Made by a program: the position numbers and the translations under genes
Source of the DNA: Ifrita kowaldi
Taxonomy: Eukaryota > Chordata > Aves > Passeriformes > Cinclosomatidae
Assembly (NCBI GenBank): GCA_013398055.1
Contig: VZRS01009624.1
Location: 709,802-773,801 of the forward strand
Direction of reading: 5' to 3'
DNA: 64,000 nucleotides
Notes under the pieces: model-generated
Told to the model about the DNA's origin: nothing
What the model saw: only the letters and a program-made list of their open reading frames with translations
Database searches by the model: none
In this document: in pieces, positions 1 to 11,381 of the stretch
How the letters are laid out: every line of letters begins with the position of its first letter
Position numbering within the stretch: position 1 is the stretch's first letter

Positions 1-1482
1 CTTTGCAAAATGTATATTTTCTTAGCAATTAAAAAGATCTTTTCAGTTTTATATTGTTTATGAAAATACATTTGCAACATATGCTGGCTATTTAGTTTAA
101 TAGATTTCTTCCCTCTCAAGTGTGAACAGTATTTTTAACTCAAGAAATTCTAATACAGTGTTGCTTAGTACAGGAATTTGCCTTGTAGACAACCCTATCC
201 AAAATTCTTAATATGCACTCATCATGTTGGAGCAGTGAAAAATAAAGCATGAGTTGAAGCCTTACTTTTAGCTTTTTGTTGTTCCTAACTCTCTTTTATG
301 ACAGCTGTGCTACTTCATAGTTACAAGTCAGTTTGGTTAAAGGGACATGAGGATGGATTTTTTAAGACTTTAAAATTTTAGCCCTTAGTTTTCTGATAAT
401 TTAGATGACTCCCAACCATGGTAACACCAGGATAACCATGATGATCCCAGTAAGACAAACCCAGCAGACTGATTTGATAACAGAGTGTTGCAGTGGTGAC
501 CTAAACAAGAGGGTGTTAATGAAATGCAGGATATGAACCAGCCCTAATACTTGGCATCTTTCACAATGCTCAGCAAACGTTTTTTACAGGGAGGGGAAAA
601 GGGGTTTTTTTTAGCAGGATTGACAAACTGGTCTCCAGATTGAGCTTTGCAGATGCAAATGCACAGTCTGGTCACCAGTTTGCCAGCTGAAAAGCAATGT
701 TTAAGAAAAACAAAAGACCAATATAAAAATGTTACTTGTTGGCTGCTGCATTTTGCTGAGTGCAGCACAACGTGATGCCAGGATGCAGCCTGGGAGAGGA
801 GGAGGAGAGGGCAGATTGCCTCTGTGGCCTCTCCTGAAGTGCATCAAGCAGGATGGGATGTGTTCTGAGGCTTTCCCTGGCATCTCCTGGGTGTATTTTC
901 TGCTGCAGGCTGGGTGTTGCTGGCTTTGTGCTGCATCCTGTGCTATTCTGCACACAGAGCCAAGCTCAGTTCCTCGAAGGGGAGGGATAGTCTGCCTTTA
1001 GATGGTTCTGACATGGACACAGCAGCAGCAGCAGCAGCGAAGACAACAAAGCTGGCAGCTTTCCAGTCTCCTGCCAAGTTACCCCTTTCTCCAACTCATC
1101 CCCTGACAAAACACATCATCCAGGATGTTCATGATAAACTGTGAACAAATAAACACATCTGCAGCCTGCCACTACAGCAGGGCACTTTTATTCTGCATGT
1201 CAGTGAGCTACCTAAGAGAATAAATGCCAGGTTCTAGGCAAAATAACACTTAAAAATTATGATGATAGACATGAACGTAGAGGAAACCATCTTGGGCCCT
1301 TATATCTGGAATAAATATTTTAATCTGCTGGATAAAATTATTTTCTTTATTGGCTAAGTAGACTTTCTTGATTTGTGGCAGTGGTGTGAGATACTCAGCA
1401 ATTATTTGAGTGCAGGAAAGGTCTGTTTGGTGAGGGGTGGCTTGTTCTGCTTTAACAGAGAACTTTAATTTTACTTTAATAG
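1..1482 (+). other. FGGY: FGGY intron, 3' part (5' end outside window)
   Basis: This is non-coding sequence up to the acceptor AG at 1481-1482. It is AT-rich and unremarkable, with a slightly GC-richer patch at about 770-1000 and a short (AGC)6 run at 1021-1038. The acceptor tract is T-rich but interrupted by A (ACTTTAATTTTACTTTAATAG), a mediocre polypyrimidine tract. I see no coding exon here; the short open frames have no recognisable protein content. Confidence 0.8.
1021..1038. repeat. (AGC)6 trinucleotide run
   Basis: Six perfect AGC units lie within an intron. This is a short, probably weakly polymorphic microsatellite. Confidence 0.85.
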
Positions 1483-1586
1483 GAGTAATTGGAGCAGATG
1501 TGAAAGGACATAACCTTCCATGTGAGAACCAGCCGATTACATCCCGAGTCGCTATGATCTGTGGAACATCTTCGTGCCACATGGGG
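1483..1586 (+). CDS. FGGY: FGGY coding exon a: sugar kinase phosphate-loop exon
   Basis: This is an internal exon of the FGGY sugar kinase, a cytosolic ATP-dependent kinase reported to phosphorylate D-ribulose. The sequence shows an AG at 1481-1482, then 104 bases that begin with the last two bases of a Gly codon and encode VIGADVKGHNLPCENQPITS followed by RVAMICGTSSCHMG. It ends on a codon boundary before GTAGGT. The CGTSS stretch fits the conserved phosphate-binding loop (G-T-S) at the start of the C-terminal actin-like domain. The residues closely match what I remember of human FGGY. The alternative donor GT four bases downstream would break the frame to the next exon, so 1586 is preferred. 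The N-terminal half of the protein must be encoded left of the window. The exon is certain; the exact donor rests on frame continuity. Confidence 0.93.
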
Positions 1587-3339
1587 GTAGGTTGTATGTG
1601 TCATCCTAATTTGTGCAGAATTTACTAACTTGTGTTTTTGAAGGGAAAGCTGACCTTTGTCCTTCTCACCCAGTTCTTTTTTCCTTGGATTTTTTTTTTT
1701 CTGGTAACTCTATCTTTGCCTTTGGATATTAATTATAAATTACCGTGCATTTGCTATTAAGCAAGAACTTTAATAGTAGTAGAAATCAATACTGAAAAAT
1801 GACATGGAAAGTAAAAAACCACGATGCCAGAGTGGCTTAAAGAGCAGCCTGAAATCTGAGCCAAAGCCTGAGCCTGAGTTATCTGTGACAAGCCTGTCAC
1901 TAATGTGTTACAGAAGAGCGTCTTTGGAGAAGGAGGGCACGTTGTTAGGCACAGCCCTGCTCCCCCACCTTTTCCCTTAATCAATATAAATCCTTCTCCC
2001 TCTGCAAATTGCCATGGTGTATAGAATTATGAGACATATCATGACTAAAAAGAAAGAAAACCCCCCAATAAGCAGTTTTCACTTTGCTAATTTTTCTCAG
2101 TGAATTAATACAAAAGCTTTTTCTGAGATTGCAATTAAAATTTAGTGTCTGCTTTTGAAATTTATACTGTTTTAAAATGTATGAGTCTGAGAGCATTCCA
2201 TTTAGATAAGTACCCTTTTCTGCCACATTTTTTATTTAAAACTCATTTTGGTCTTAAATTTAGACTGATTAGAACTTGGATTTTTCCAAAAGGAGCAAAT
2301 GGCACTGGGAGTGCTAGAGGTGTTGGAGAGGACTGACATGCTTCATGGAGAAAGCTCCAGGAGAGAAAAAGAAAGGAGGCTGATAATAAAACATCAGGCT
2401 TAACAATAAGTTAAGTTGTCTCTGTAGTAACAGCATGAATCCATGGTGATCTTGAGCATGAATAAATGGTGATCTCGTCACACGGATTGTCGTTCAGCAA
2501 AGCATTTTAGCACATGATTGAATTTAAAGACGTGAATAATCCCACTATTGTGAAGCAGAGCATTGAGCTTAAATCCTGTAGACCAACTGGAATATATTTT
2601 GGTTCCTTCCTAAACAAAAGTTTCAAGCTTCAAACTCCATCACTCTTGGCTTGCTCTGTCTTTGAAAAATTCCACTGGTACCTGTCTGTCTGTCATAGGG
2701 CAGGTGGGGCACCCTGGGGGAAGAAGTCACCCTTCAAGCCCTGCCACTGCTTTCATTATTTCCAGGTTTTTTTGATGGAGGTTTCTGCCCTTTCAGTAGA
2801 AGCTGTTTGAGTGAACTCTTCCTAACCTGTTTCATTTAGTTGAGTTAGTTTAAATTGCAAAAATGAGTTAATAGAGACGTGGTACTGGACTGCAGTGAGC
2901 TGAGGAGCTCACAGGCAGCTTCCCCCAAAGGTCTAAGGGCGATGTTGGGTAGCTGGCAGTGGGCCAGCTGGCTCTGGCTCATTCCTTTAGTACAACCAGC
3001 CCTGGAGGAGGACATGTGTGTGGTTATTTATTAATTTTTAATATTTGTACATTGGTAAGTTCTAACGCAGACCCAGTTCACCACTGTAGATTGTTTGACT
3101 TCCCAAACTGGAGCAGGGGACATCAATATTAACATGTTCTGTGTGCACACTCCACAACCATGAGAGTTGTGGCTCCATTAAATATGCTAATGTAGCAAAA
3201 GGGATGTGATAAAGTCCATGCTGATGTTCTGTCATCAAAGCAACCCCAAAGTTGGACACAGACTGCACGAGGCAGAACCTTTTAAGGCTTTTAATCACGT
3301 CAGTGCAAACTCGGGAATAGGTGCTTGTGCAGATTTTGC

Positions 3340-3369
3340 TAGATTTAAGTAGATTTTTACTTAAATCTA
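3340..3369. repeat. perfect 11-bp inverted repeat (hairpin)
   Basis: TAGATTTAAGT at 3340-3350 and ACTTAAATCTA at 3359-3369 are exact reverse complements around an 8-base T-rich spacer. The arms are AT-rich and not followed by a transposon body, so this is probably a chance or structural hairpin rather than a mobile element terminus. Confidence 0.7.
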
Positions 3370-3569
3370 CCTACTCAGCATTTTATAATCATTTCCTTAA
3401 CTGCCTGCCTTCACTCATCTGCACAGGGAGGGGTATAACAATCTCTAGCCAGCAGACAATAAGTAAATTCTAAACTTCTCTGGATCTAATCTGTGAAAGG
3501 ATTTTAGTTTTCTGTTCTTTTATCTATTACCTGCACAGGCTGCATGGAGTGAACATGGAGCACACAGAG

Positions 3570-3870
3570 CAGTTGTATTTGTGTTTTAATGAGACCTATA
3601 TGCAGCTGCATTTGGCCGAAATTAGCTGTTCCTTTTTTTAATTAGGGCTATAAAATGAAAGTATATTATACTTGTGTTTTGATAGAAATATATATTTTCT
3701 CTCTCCGTGTGCACCAAGGGACCCCGAGGGCTACAGAGATTAATCATCGAGTTTAATTTAATGCAGTGGGAGAGAGACCTGTGTGGTCAGGCGGGCATTA
3801 AAAAGTGCCTTTGATGTGCCTCAGGTGCACTGAGCCCCAGTGAGCCAGCAACAATAATACCTTTGTGAGA
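3570..3870. promoter_or_regulatory. candidate intronic regulatory block with clustered motifs
   Basis: The segment has a dense set of developmental factor-like motifs: TAATTAG (3639-3645), TTAATCATC (3740-3748), TTTAATTTAAT (3752-3762), an E-box CAGGTG (3822-3827) and a SOX-like AACAAT (3850-3855). It has little simple repeat and is high in complexity compared with its flanks. Conservation was not tested, so enhancer status is inference only. Confidence 0.3.
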
Positions 3871-6289
3871 TGATCAGAGACGAGAGAGGGAGAAAATGGC
3901 CTGTGTGGAAACTCAAGGCCGTCCTTTGTTGTGGTTCTGGCAAAGGAAGGAGCCAACTGTCAGGAGAAATTCAGCAAACAGAAAGCAGGGGGAAAGGACG
4001 GCTGGGTTTCTTTCAAGGGGCCGTAACAGGAAACTGTTCAAAATCATCTGCCATGCCTTTCTTTTCCACCCTTTCCTCCTCCTCTGGTCAGGGCAGGGGG
4101 ACTGCTCTTGGTATATATTGGTACAGTAGTTCCATTCTCTACTCCAAGTACTCCATGAGTCACAGGAGCAGGTAATGCTTGAACCCAGCATTTACTTTAA
4201 ACTTTCAGAGAAACTGCTCCTCGACCCAGTTTTCATTACCTCCAGGACTCCAGAGATCTTAAACAAAAGACTTTGCTAATCATGCCTTTGATATTTTAGA
4301 AAGTACAAATGTGGAACCTAATTTTACTCATGGCTATAATAGTATAATTTGTGGTGGAGCTACCATTTTTAAGTGAGGATTCGCTTTTGGAGCTAACCAC
4401 TGACAGTTTGGGGTAATCAGACACACAGAGAGAATTTCGTGTCTCTGTTGAATAGCTCATGAAAGCAGCAAAATGCATGTTGTAATTAGGTTATTGACCC
4501 CAGCCCAGGTCTGAGCTGTTGGTTGCTGAAAGTCACTGCCACCTCAGGGCTCATCCATTATCCATGAGGAAAAAGAAAAGAAAAGATGGTTTTCTGAATA
4601 TTTTTGGACAGTTATGCATTTTACATGATTCTTTGCTGCCTCCTTTGCCCTAGCAAAAGTCCTGGGTAGAGTTTGCATTTGGAATGGCAAATAAGCTGTC
4701 CTTTCACTTGTGAAGGATTGTCCCTTTGTTTGGGGCTGGGATTCATCCCTGCAGATTTGATCTCTTGTGCCCAAGGGTATTCCCTGACTTTCCTGGGTGG
4801 GTTGCCACTGCCATCGTGCTTTGCAGGCAGGGGCTCCGAGCTCCAGCACCCACACTTGGCTTCAAAACTTTTAGGAGCCTTTCCCTGTGTAGCCATGGTG
4901 ACTACACAAAATGTGTGAGTAGTTTTTCCCAGCAAAATCACAGCAGGTTTGAGGTACTGAAACAGGAGCTTGCCTGTTACTCCTAACTTGCAGTTTGCAT
5001 GGGTCTAACAGACATGCCCCAACTTCTGGGAATAAGGTAATTGGCTTCCCTAAAAGCCTGTCTTCCTGCCAGTGTCTTAGGGTTTTATGGGGTATTTTAA
5101 AGGTTTCAAAAAATCTTTTTCTTCTGAAACCTTTATGTGATCGGGAGCATTTCAGGCAGAGCTTTCTGTATATTGCCATGTCCCAGTCCTGGACACAAGC
5201 ATGCTTTTGCAGGGCAAAGTTGTACCATCATGAAAATATTTGTTGTTCTTGCTCCAACACCTTTTGTGATTCCCAGCTGAGGAAAGTAGCCAGAGCAGCT
5301 TCCAATGGGAACATTCTCTGGCCTAATTTCAGCTTATTGATGGGGGGAGTCTGGATTGGCTGGTATTTTGAGTCCCAAATGCACAAGGTTTGTGTTCCAT
5401 CATGTCCAGAGTCTCTGGTATTTTTTTTTTCTGTCTTCCTTTGGTGATGTGGTCTGTGTTCTTCTTCAGTCATTCCTTCTTTATCAGTTCTCTGTACTCA
5501 GTACCTCTTTTTCAGGATTGTCAAGGAATCTCTTCAAGTTTAGATGCACTCTCTTTTTTTGCATTTGTTTTTGTTACTTCTGTGACTCTTGGCTTTGGGA
5601 ACGGACTCACCTGTCTTGCTGCACAATTCTTTTTTCCCTGGGTGATAATGTGCATGTGGTTTGAACTGTATAATTTAGTCATTTTTTAAATTGGAGAGGC
5701 ACAAGTAATTTATCTTCTACCTTTTCAGACTTAATACATGAACTAAAAGACAGAGCAACTACATGAAGAGCAAAATGCGCAGATCATTTTGCCGTCCCAA
5801 TGTTTACTATGGATTATTTCAGCAAAAATATCCCATTCTCTCTTTCACTAAGCCTGACTAGCCTTTGAGTGTTTTCTGCCAAAGGAACTCCAGCCCAATT
5901 TGCTTATTCTAAATTTGTTCATTTGATTCTCGTGATGACTGGCAAACACAATAGAGCTTCTTTGCTCCACAATATCCGCCCGAGCTGCCAGCTTTGTTCA
6001 CGCAAATAGAGTGTAAAGCACGTTTCCACCCCCAGAGCATGCACAGTACGTGTCCTTTGCAGTACATCCTGGAGAGGAGACAGCAGAGACATGCTGGCTC
6101 AAAGTGTTCTCAGAGCCTGATCTCTAATCTCAGTGGGAGCCAGACCAGCAAGTGGATTCGGTATATTTTGGCTCCGATACGAGAGTCTCCTCTTCAGAAC
6201 ATGCCACGTTGTTAAAGCAGCAGCCTCTGGAGTAATCGCTGCACACACAGGGACTCGAAGCGATGTGTGAAGAGGGGAGGGCTTGCAGG

Positions 6290-6485
6290 GGCTGGGGCTG
6301 GTGCCCGCGGTGCCAGCTGCGGGCAGTGCGGCGGGATCGCACCGCGGGCTGCGCTCGCAGAGCGAGCGGAGCAGCGCCGGAGCCCCGCACGCTCCCCCNC
6401 GGGCATCCCTGCCTCGGAACGTGCGGTCTCCGGGGGGACAGGGCAGGAGCCCAGGGCAGCAGGGCCCCTGCCAGCTGGCTGCGAC
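6290..6485. promoter_or_regulatory. intronic CpG island
   Basis: About 21 CpG dinucleotides fall within 6301-6432, in a window where most of the surrounding DNA is nearly CpG-free. Local GC is high and one base is unresolved (N at 6399). The block lies about 4.7 kb downstream of exon a and about 15 kb upstream of the next coding exon. Such islands in introns are often unmethylated and can act as alternative promoters or enhancers. There is no obvious TATA box, no clear first exon, and the open frames across it (for example starting at 6263 or 6283) look like random GC-rich translation. The presence of the island is seen directly; promoter function is inferred. Confidence 0.6.
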
Positions 6486-8052
6486 CCAGCCTTTAGCAAA
6501 GGCAGCAATTTGTCCTTCTCCTGACCAGGGGAAAGGCGCTGGGTTTGGGGAGGGTCAGGCGAGCGGGAGAAGGGGGAGGAATGCAGGAGGGAAAAAATAA
6601 AACCAAAAGCAAACCTAGTGAGGCTGGGGCAGCCTGGGCAAGTTTGGGAAATTATCTTTGTGAGCTTTATGAAATTGATAAGCGCCTGCCCTCTTGCTTT
6701 TTAAACATTCCTCTCTCCTGTGAAGCCTGTTCTGCACATGAGCCACAGAGCCAGAGTCTTTGGAGTGGGAGAAAGAACCGAGTGTCGCAGGAGCCTCTCC
6801 CTCTCCCTGTCCTCATTCGGCACAGTTCTGCTGCCTTCTATATTGCATTTGGCAGCAGTCACAGTGCTGACTTCCCAGCTAATGAAGATGTTTTACATTT
6901 AGGGAAGGCTGCATGAAATGAAAACCACATTTACTTCACAACTGTTGTTGCAGGTTGCCCGTCCTTAGTGTACACAGATTTAGGCTTATGTAGAAAAGGT
7001 CACAGAGCCTATTTAGGTGCCTTTTCAGCCAATGGCCTTAGAAGGGTTATAAATCCATAAAATTGCCACCTTCTTTTACTTGTCCTTCAAAGAACTCCTC
7101 CACACCCTTTTAAATGAAACTCTCTCGTTCCCTGTTCTAGCACCCTCAGTTTCAAAAAGAAACAAACACAACTGTAATATCCCCTTTGCTGGCATTAATT
7201 TGCCATTGTATGCTTTGCTTGCTTTGTTTTGTTTTTGAAAAGCAAGAAGTAAAATATTTCTGCTAGCAGGGCATATAAAAGATTGTTGCTTTTCTGACCT
7301 CCCTATTATATTAATAAAAGCTAGGAAGACTTCAGTAGTGGTGGGAGATCATGTGCAGGCAGCCTCCAAAACCCAAAGCACTTACTTGCAGAACTAGTAA
7401 ACCACAAAGCTTAAGATCTTGAAATGTAAATAGGAAGTTGGAGAGTTTACTTTAGAGCCAGCAGTGGTGAGTCTGTACAATGTTTATTTCTGCTTGCCTC
7501 CCAGCCTTTCCTAAAGCTTGGCAGAGATGAAAGAGAGGCTTTCTCAGTGAGTTATTAAAAGTTTTTGTTATGAGCAAGATTCCTTTGTTCCTGGCCTGGC
7601 ATAATTCAAAGCTCAGGTATGCCTTGGTGACGGGGAGAATGGGACGTTCCTGTTTGGCATATACCTGTCCAGAGACATCAAAGTTTTGTACCCCAGTGCT
7701 TTGCTGGTAACCAACCTGTGCAGGGGAATATATCTGAAAGCAATTCAATCTCTATTGTACATAAACTAGATAATGCTTAGTAACATTCCCACAAAACTGT
7801 ACACTCAGCTCTCCTTGCCTTTTGAGAACAGATCAGTTGAGTTCAAGGACTCAAAGAATAGATGTGGACAGGGAGAAGGCTTTGAAAAATGCTCTGCTTG
7901 GAGAACCATGAAGGCTGATACTCGAGGGGCGACTCACTGGCATCAGTGGAAAGTTTGAAAATTCCAACCCGCTCGGTGCTTTCCATGCTGTGGTTAAGTG
8001 CAAACTGCCCTGTGTGACACAGAGGATCAGAGTGTTGGATTTAGGGTACTGA

Positions 8053-8226
8053 GCCTTTGGAATACTTGCCCAGAGAAGCTGTGGCTGCCCCATCCCTGGC
8101 ATTGTCCAAGGCCAGGTTGAACAGGGCTTGGAGCAACCTGGGATAGCGGAAGGTGTCCCTGCCCAGGGCAGGGGTGGAACTGGGTGATCTTTAAGATCCC
8201 TTCCAATCCAAACCATTCTGTGATTC
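8053..8226 (+). mobile_element. CR1 LINE 3' fragment
   Basis: This is a 5'-truncated copy of the avian CR1 non-LTR retrotransposon in sense orientation. It shows the typical GCTGTGGCTGCCCCATCCCT and CCAGGTTGAACAGGGCTTGG segments, then GATCTTTAAGATCCCTTCCA, and ends with the CR1 terminal 8-mer ATTCTGTG at 8215-8222. Only the 3' end remains; no reverse transcriptase coding is present. Confidence 0.92.
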
Positions 8227-8730
8227 CCCAGTTCTTTCTGCAGTGTCTGTTGTTGGACTTTTCAGGTCTGACTGCTAGCAGGGCTCCTCTCCTGTCCTTC
8301 ACTCCTTTCCCCATGTTTTGCCTTAGAAAGAGCGAGCAAGAGAGACCGAGCTTCTTACATTCCTGTGTTGACACCACAAAGATTTAGCTGGCCTGGCTGC
8401 TGGGAATATTGGGCTGCCTAATTTGGGCCTCTCTGCTTAAAGCAGTGTGGGATTGAAGGTTACCTGTTATTAGATCAAGCCCTCAAGCCACCTTGCTCCT
8501 TCATTTTTTTAACTGTGACAGCTGTATATTTTAATAGGATGTGGGGGATTTTGCTTCTTTTGTTGTAGGAAGGAGGTTGTATTCTGGATTATGTGATTCT
8601 GGGAAAGTTACAAATTTGTCTTTCTTCACTGATGTTCACTTGACAGCATCACTCCATTATAGGGGACAGGACAAAGCAACTTATTTTTGATTTTAAGTAT
8701 CAATATTCTAGTTTCTGTTCACAAAAGTCC

Positions 8731-8748
8731 AGCAGCAGCAGCAGCAGC
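8731..8748. repeat. (AGC)6 trinucleotide run
   Basis: Six perfect AGC units, the second such run in the window. Confidence 0.8.
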
Positions 8749-9686
8749 CTTTCATTGTAACAGAAGATTTTTGGTTTTCCTTTCCTGTATTCTTCAGAGT
8801 GATGCTATCAGATCTGACAGGTGCAACACCCCCATCAAGGCTGCAGAGTAACCAAATCTGATCACTTGTCTCTAGACCCAGAAGGATTGATTAGCCTGAA
8901 GCCCAAAGTCTTGAGCAACCCCAGGAGTGTCTTCCTGGAGTGTTCTGCTCCAAGGAGAGCTGGATAGGGGATTTTTCTCAGATCACAAGCATAAGTATGT
9001 ATAATGAATGACCTTTCCAGATCCCTTGTCTCTCTTGTTCCTGTGAGTAGGCATGAATTTACTGAACAGGCTGCTTGCTCTGTGTGTCTAGATCTCAGGG
9101 AGAACAAAAAGGACTCCATTTTGTGCTCCTTTTCTTACAATAACTGTAAAAGAATAACTAAAATATAAATTAAATGAAATATGATATGGGATATTCTTGG
9201 TCATCTCTTAGGTTGTTTCTGGGACCTGGAACAAGAGAATACAATAATTGAATGAAAAGCCACTTAAGAGTTTTCTGTTAGTTTTAAAATTTTGGAATTC
9301 GCCTTATTTGCAATGAGGGTTGTGAAAATTGGGGTCAAAATCCGATGTTTTGTTTAGTGAGTTGGTTTGCTCTATGATTCTGTCAGATGATTGCCTTTCC
9401 TTAGCTCCTTTACTTGCACTATGAGCACGAAGCTGTGCAGACAAACATCTTTCCAATGCAAAGTGTGATATGAGAGTGCTGAGTATTAAGGGCTCCATGG
9501 TCAAGGGGGTATAGATGCAGTGCTGTTTGTTCCTCTTAACAGCAAAAGTTCCCCCACACAGGCAAAATCCATCAGTCTTTGGGCATCAGGCCTCTTATTA
9601 AGGCTTTTCCCCTCCATTTTCAATTCTATTCGTTGTCTCATGAATCAGTAGTTCTTCGTCTAAGTTCCTTGTTGCTGTTCCAGCTG

Positions 9687-9733
9687 TGGATGGGGCAAAA
9701 TCTTGGATGGGGCAAAATCTTGGATGGGGCAAG
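9687..9733. repeat. 17-bp tandem repeat, about 2.8 copies
   Basis: The unit TGGATGGGGCAAAATCT occurs exactly at 9687-9703 and 9704-9720 and is followed by a partial third copy. The absence of mismatches suggests a recent local duplication. Confidence 0.85.
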
Positions 9734-11283
9734 TTCTTTTAGGGAGAAAGTAAATCTCTTCTCATGTAATCACTCTGGAAGCAAAGTGGGGAGAAGAATT
9801 AACTGCTGCTTTTCTCCCAGTGTCAGCTGGGAATCCCAGTTTGTGCTGAGTTCATTGTTTATAGCTGTGGGTGAAGGCCTGAGGTCCTCTCTCACTGTTT
9901 ACTCTGTCCTTGGGAATTTGTCTCAGTAAGTAAGGGCTGAATAAACACTGGGTAAGGTCCTCAGGGTTTACCCATTTAGTTGTTCAAATGTTTAAAAGTG
10001 TGTTTTAAATAGTGTGTGAATGCATATCCCATATAATGTAAATCTGCTTCCAACTCCAGGGGTATTGCCGAGGATTTATTGAGCTGTAGGCATGATACTG
10101 TTGTTGGTAGTGGCCTTCACTGATGTAGAAGGAACACTTAGATAATGGGGAACAAGGAAAATCTCTAAAATGAACTGTATTATGCAATAAATAAATAAGA
10201 AAGTCCTTCAGGTATGTGGGAAGGGCATCCAGCCATGGTGACAAGGACTGGGCCTGCCTGGGAATCCTCAGAGTTTGGCTGGGAGTCCTGGAGGGCTTTT
10301 CTCAGGTACCATTTAGGGGCAGAGTTTGTTTTGGTATTGGTGACACAGCTGTTCCATGTGCACAGTTCCCAACCTGAAAGGCTGGGATGAGGTCTCAGCA
10401 GTCTCCTAAAATAAGATCCTGCTGCAAGAAGTATCTGAGAGATGTTTGTTTAGAAACCAGAACTGAAGTTTGAAGGGCTGTGAGCTAAAGGAATCGTTCT
10501 GAGACACTTTAAAAAGTCCAGTGTTCTTGTAAAAGACATGCACTGGTCTCTAAGTTGTCATTATAGTAAATTTATTTTCTAGTGCACAAATGGAGCTTTT
10601 GTTCCTGAAAACTGGGGTTTGTTTGCACTATCAGTCACTTCTGAAGACTTGGTTTCTCGTGTTGGTTGAAAGCAAGAGCAGAAATTTGCTTGAACTTCAT
10701 CTCAGTGGAGGCTGGGAGGAAGTTTTTGTGTGAGTTATTATTGTATGTTTACTGTGTTCCTGTGGTCTTCCCCAAGGCACCTGTTACTGCTCACTGTTAA
10801 CAACAGGTTAGAAGGGACTGTATGGCTTTTGGGGGTTTGATTTTGTTTTTTTAAACACGAGAAAAGTTAGTTCATACTGTGATGAGCTTTAAGGGATTTA
10901 ACTTAGCACAGCAGCAAATTGTAGTGTTATCAAGTGCATAGTTAAAATGGCCTGCAATTAGTTGTCTGTGCTGGAAGATTTATGATCTTCACACAAACTG
11001 GCATTTCGTGACAGTGAGTATCTATCATTGGAGGAGAAGTAAAAATAAATGGGTGGAATAAATGGTTGTAGCTCATTTGAGGCCCTGGATCCCCAGTGAA
11101 CTATTGTTTTGAGAGGCACAGAACTGCTGTGAGTCATGGAGCAGCACTGCTGCAGAAGGGTCCAGAACAGCATTTCAGCAAGGACACAAGGAGAAGCCAT
11201 GGGGTAACCAGACAACCTTTCAGCCCATTTATCAAAGCACTTGTAGTTCCCATTTCAAGGAAGGCGACACAGTAAATATGAGC

Positions 11284-11381
11284 AAAAAAAAAAAAANNNN
11301 NNNNNNNNNNNNNNNNNNNNNNNNNNNNNNNNNNNNNNNNNNNNNNNNNNNNNNNNNNNNNNAAAAAAAAAAAAAAAAAAA
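11284..11381. other. scaffold gap inside a poly-A run
   Basis: 13 A residues precede a run of N from 11297 to 11362 and 19 A residues follow it. The assembly evidently failed in a homopolymer. The gap size is an estimate by the assembler, so the true length of the A run or of any insert is unknown. Confidence 0.95.

Noticed and set aside
6212..6600. Open frames across the CpG island
   Set aside because: Several frames on both strands are open simply because GC-rich DNA has few stops; composition is Ala/Gly/Arg/Pro rich with no motif and one N base.
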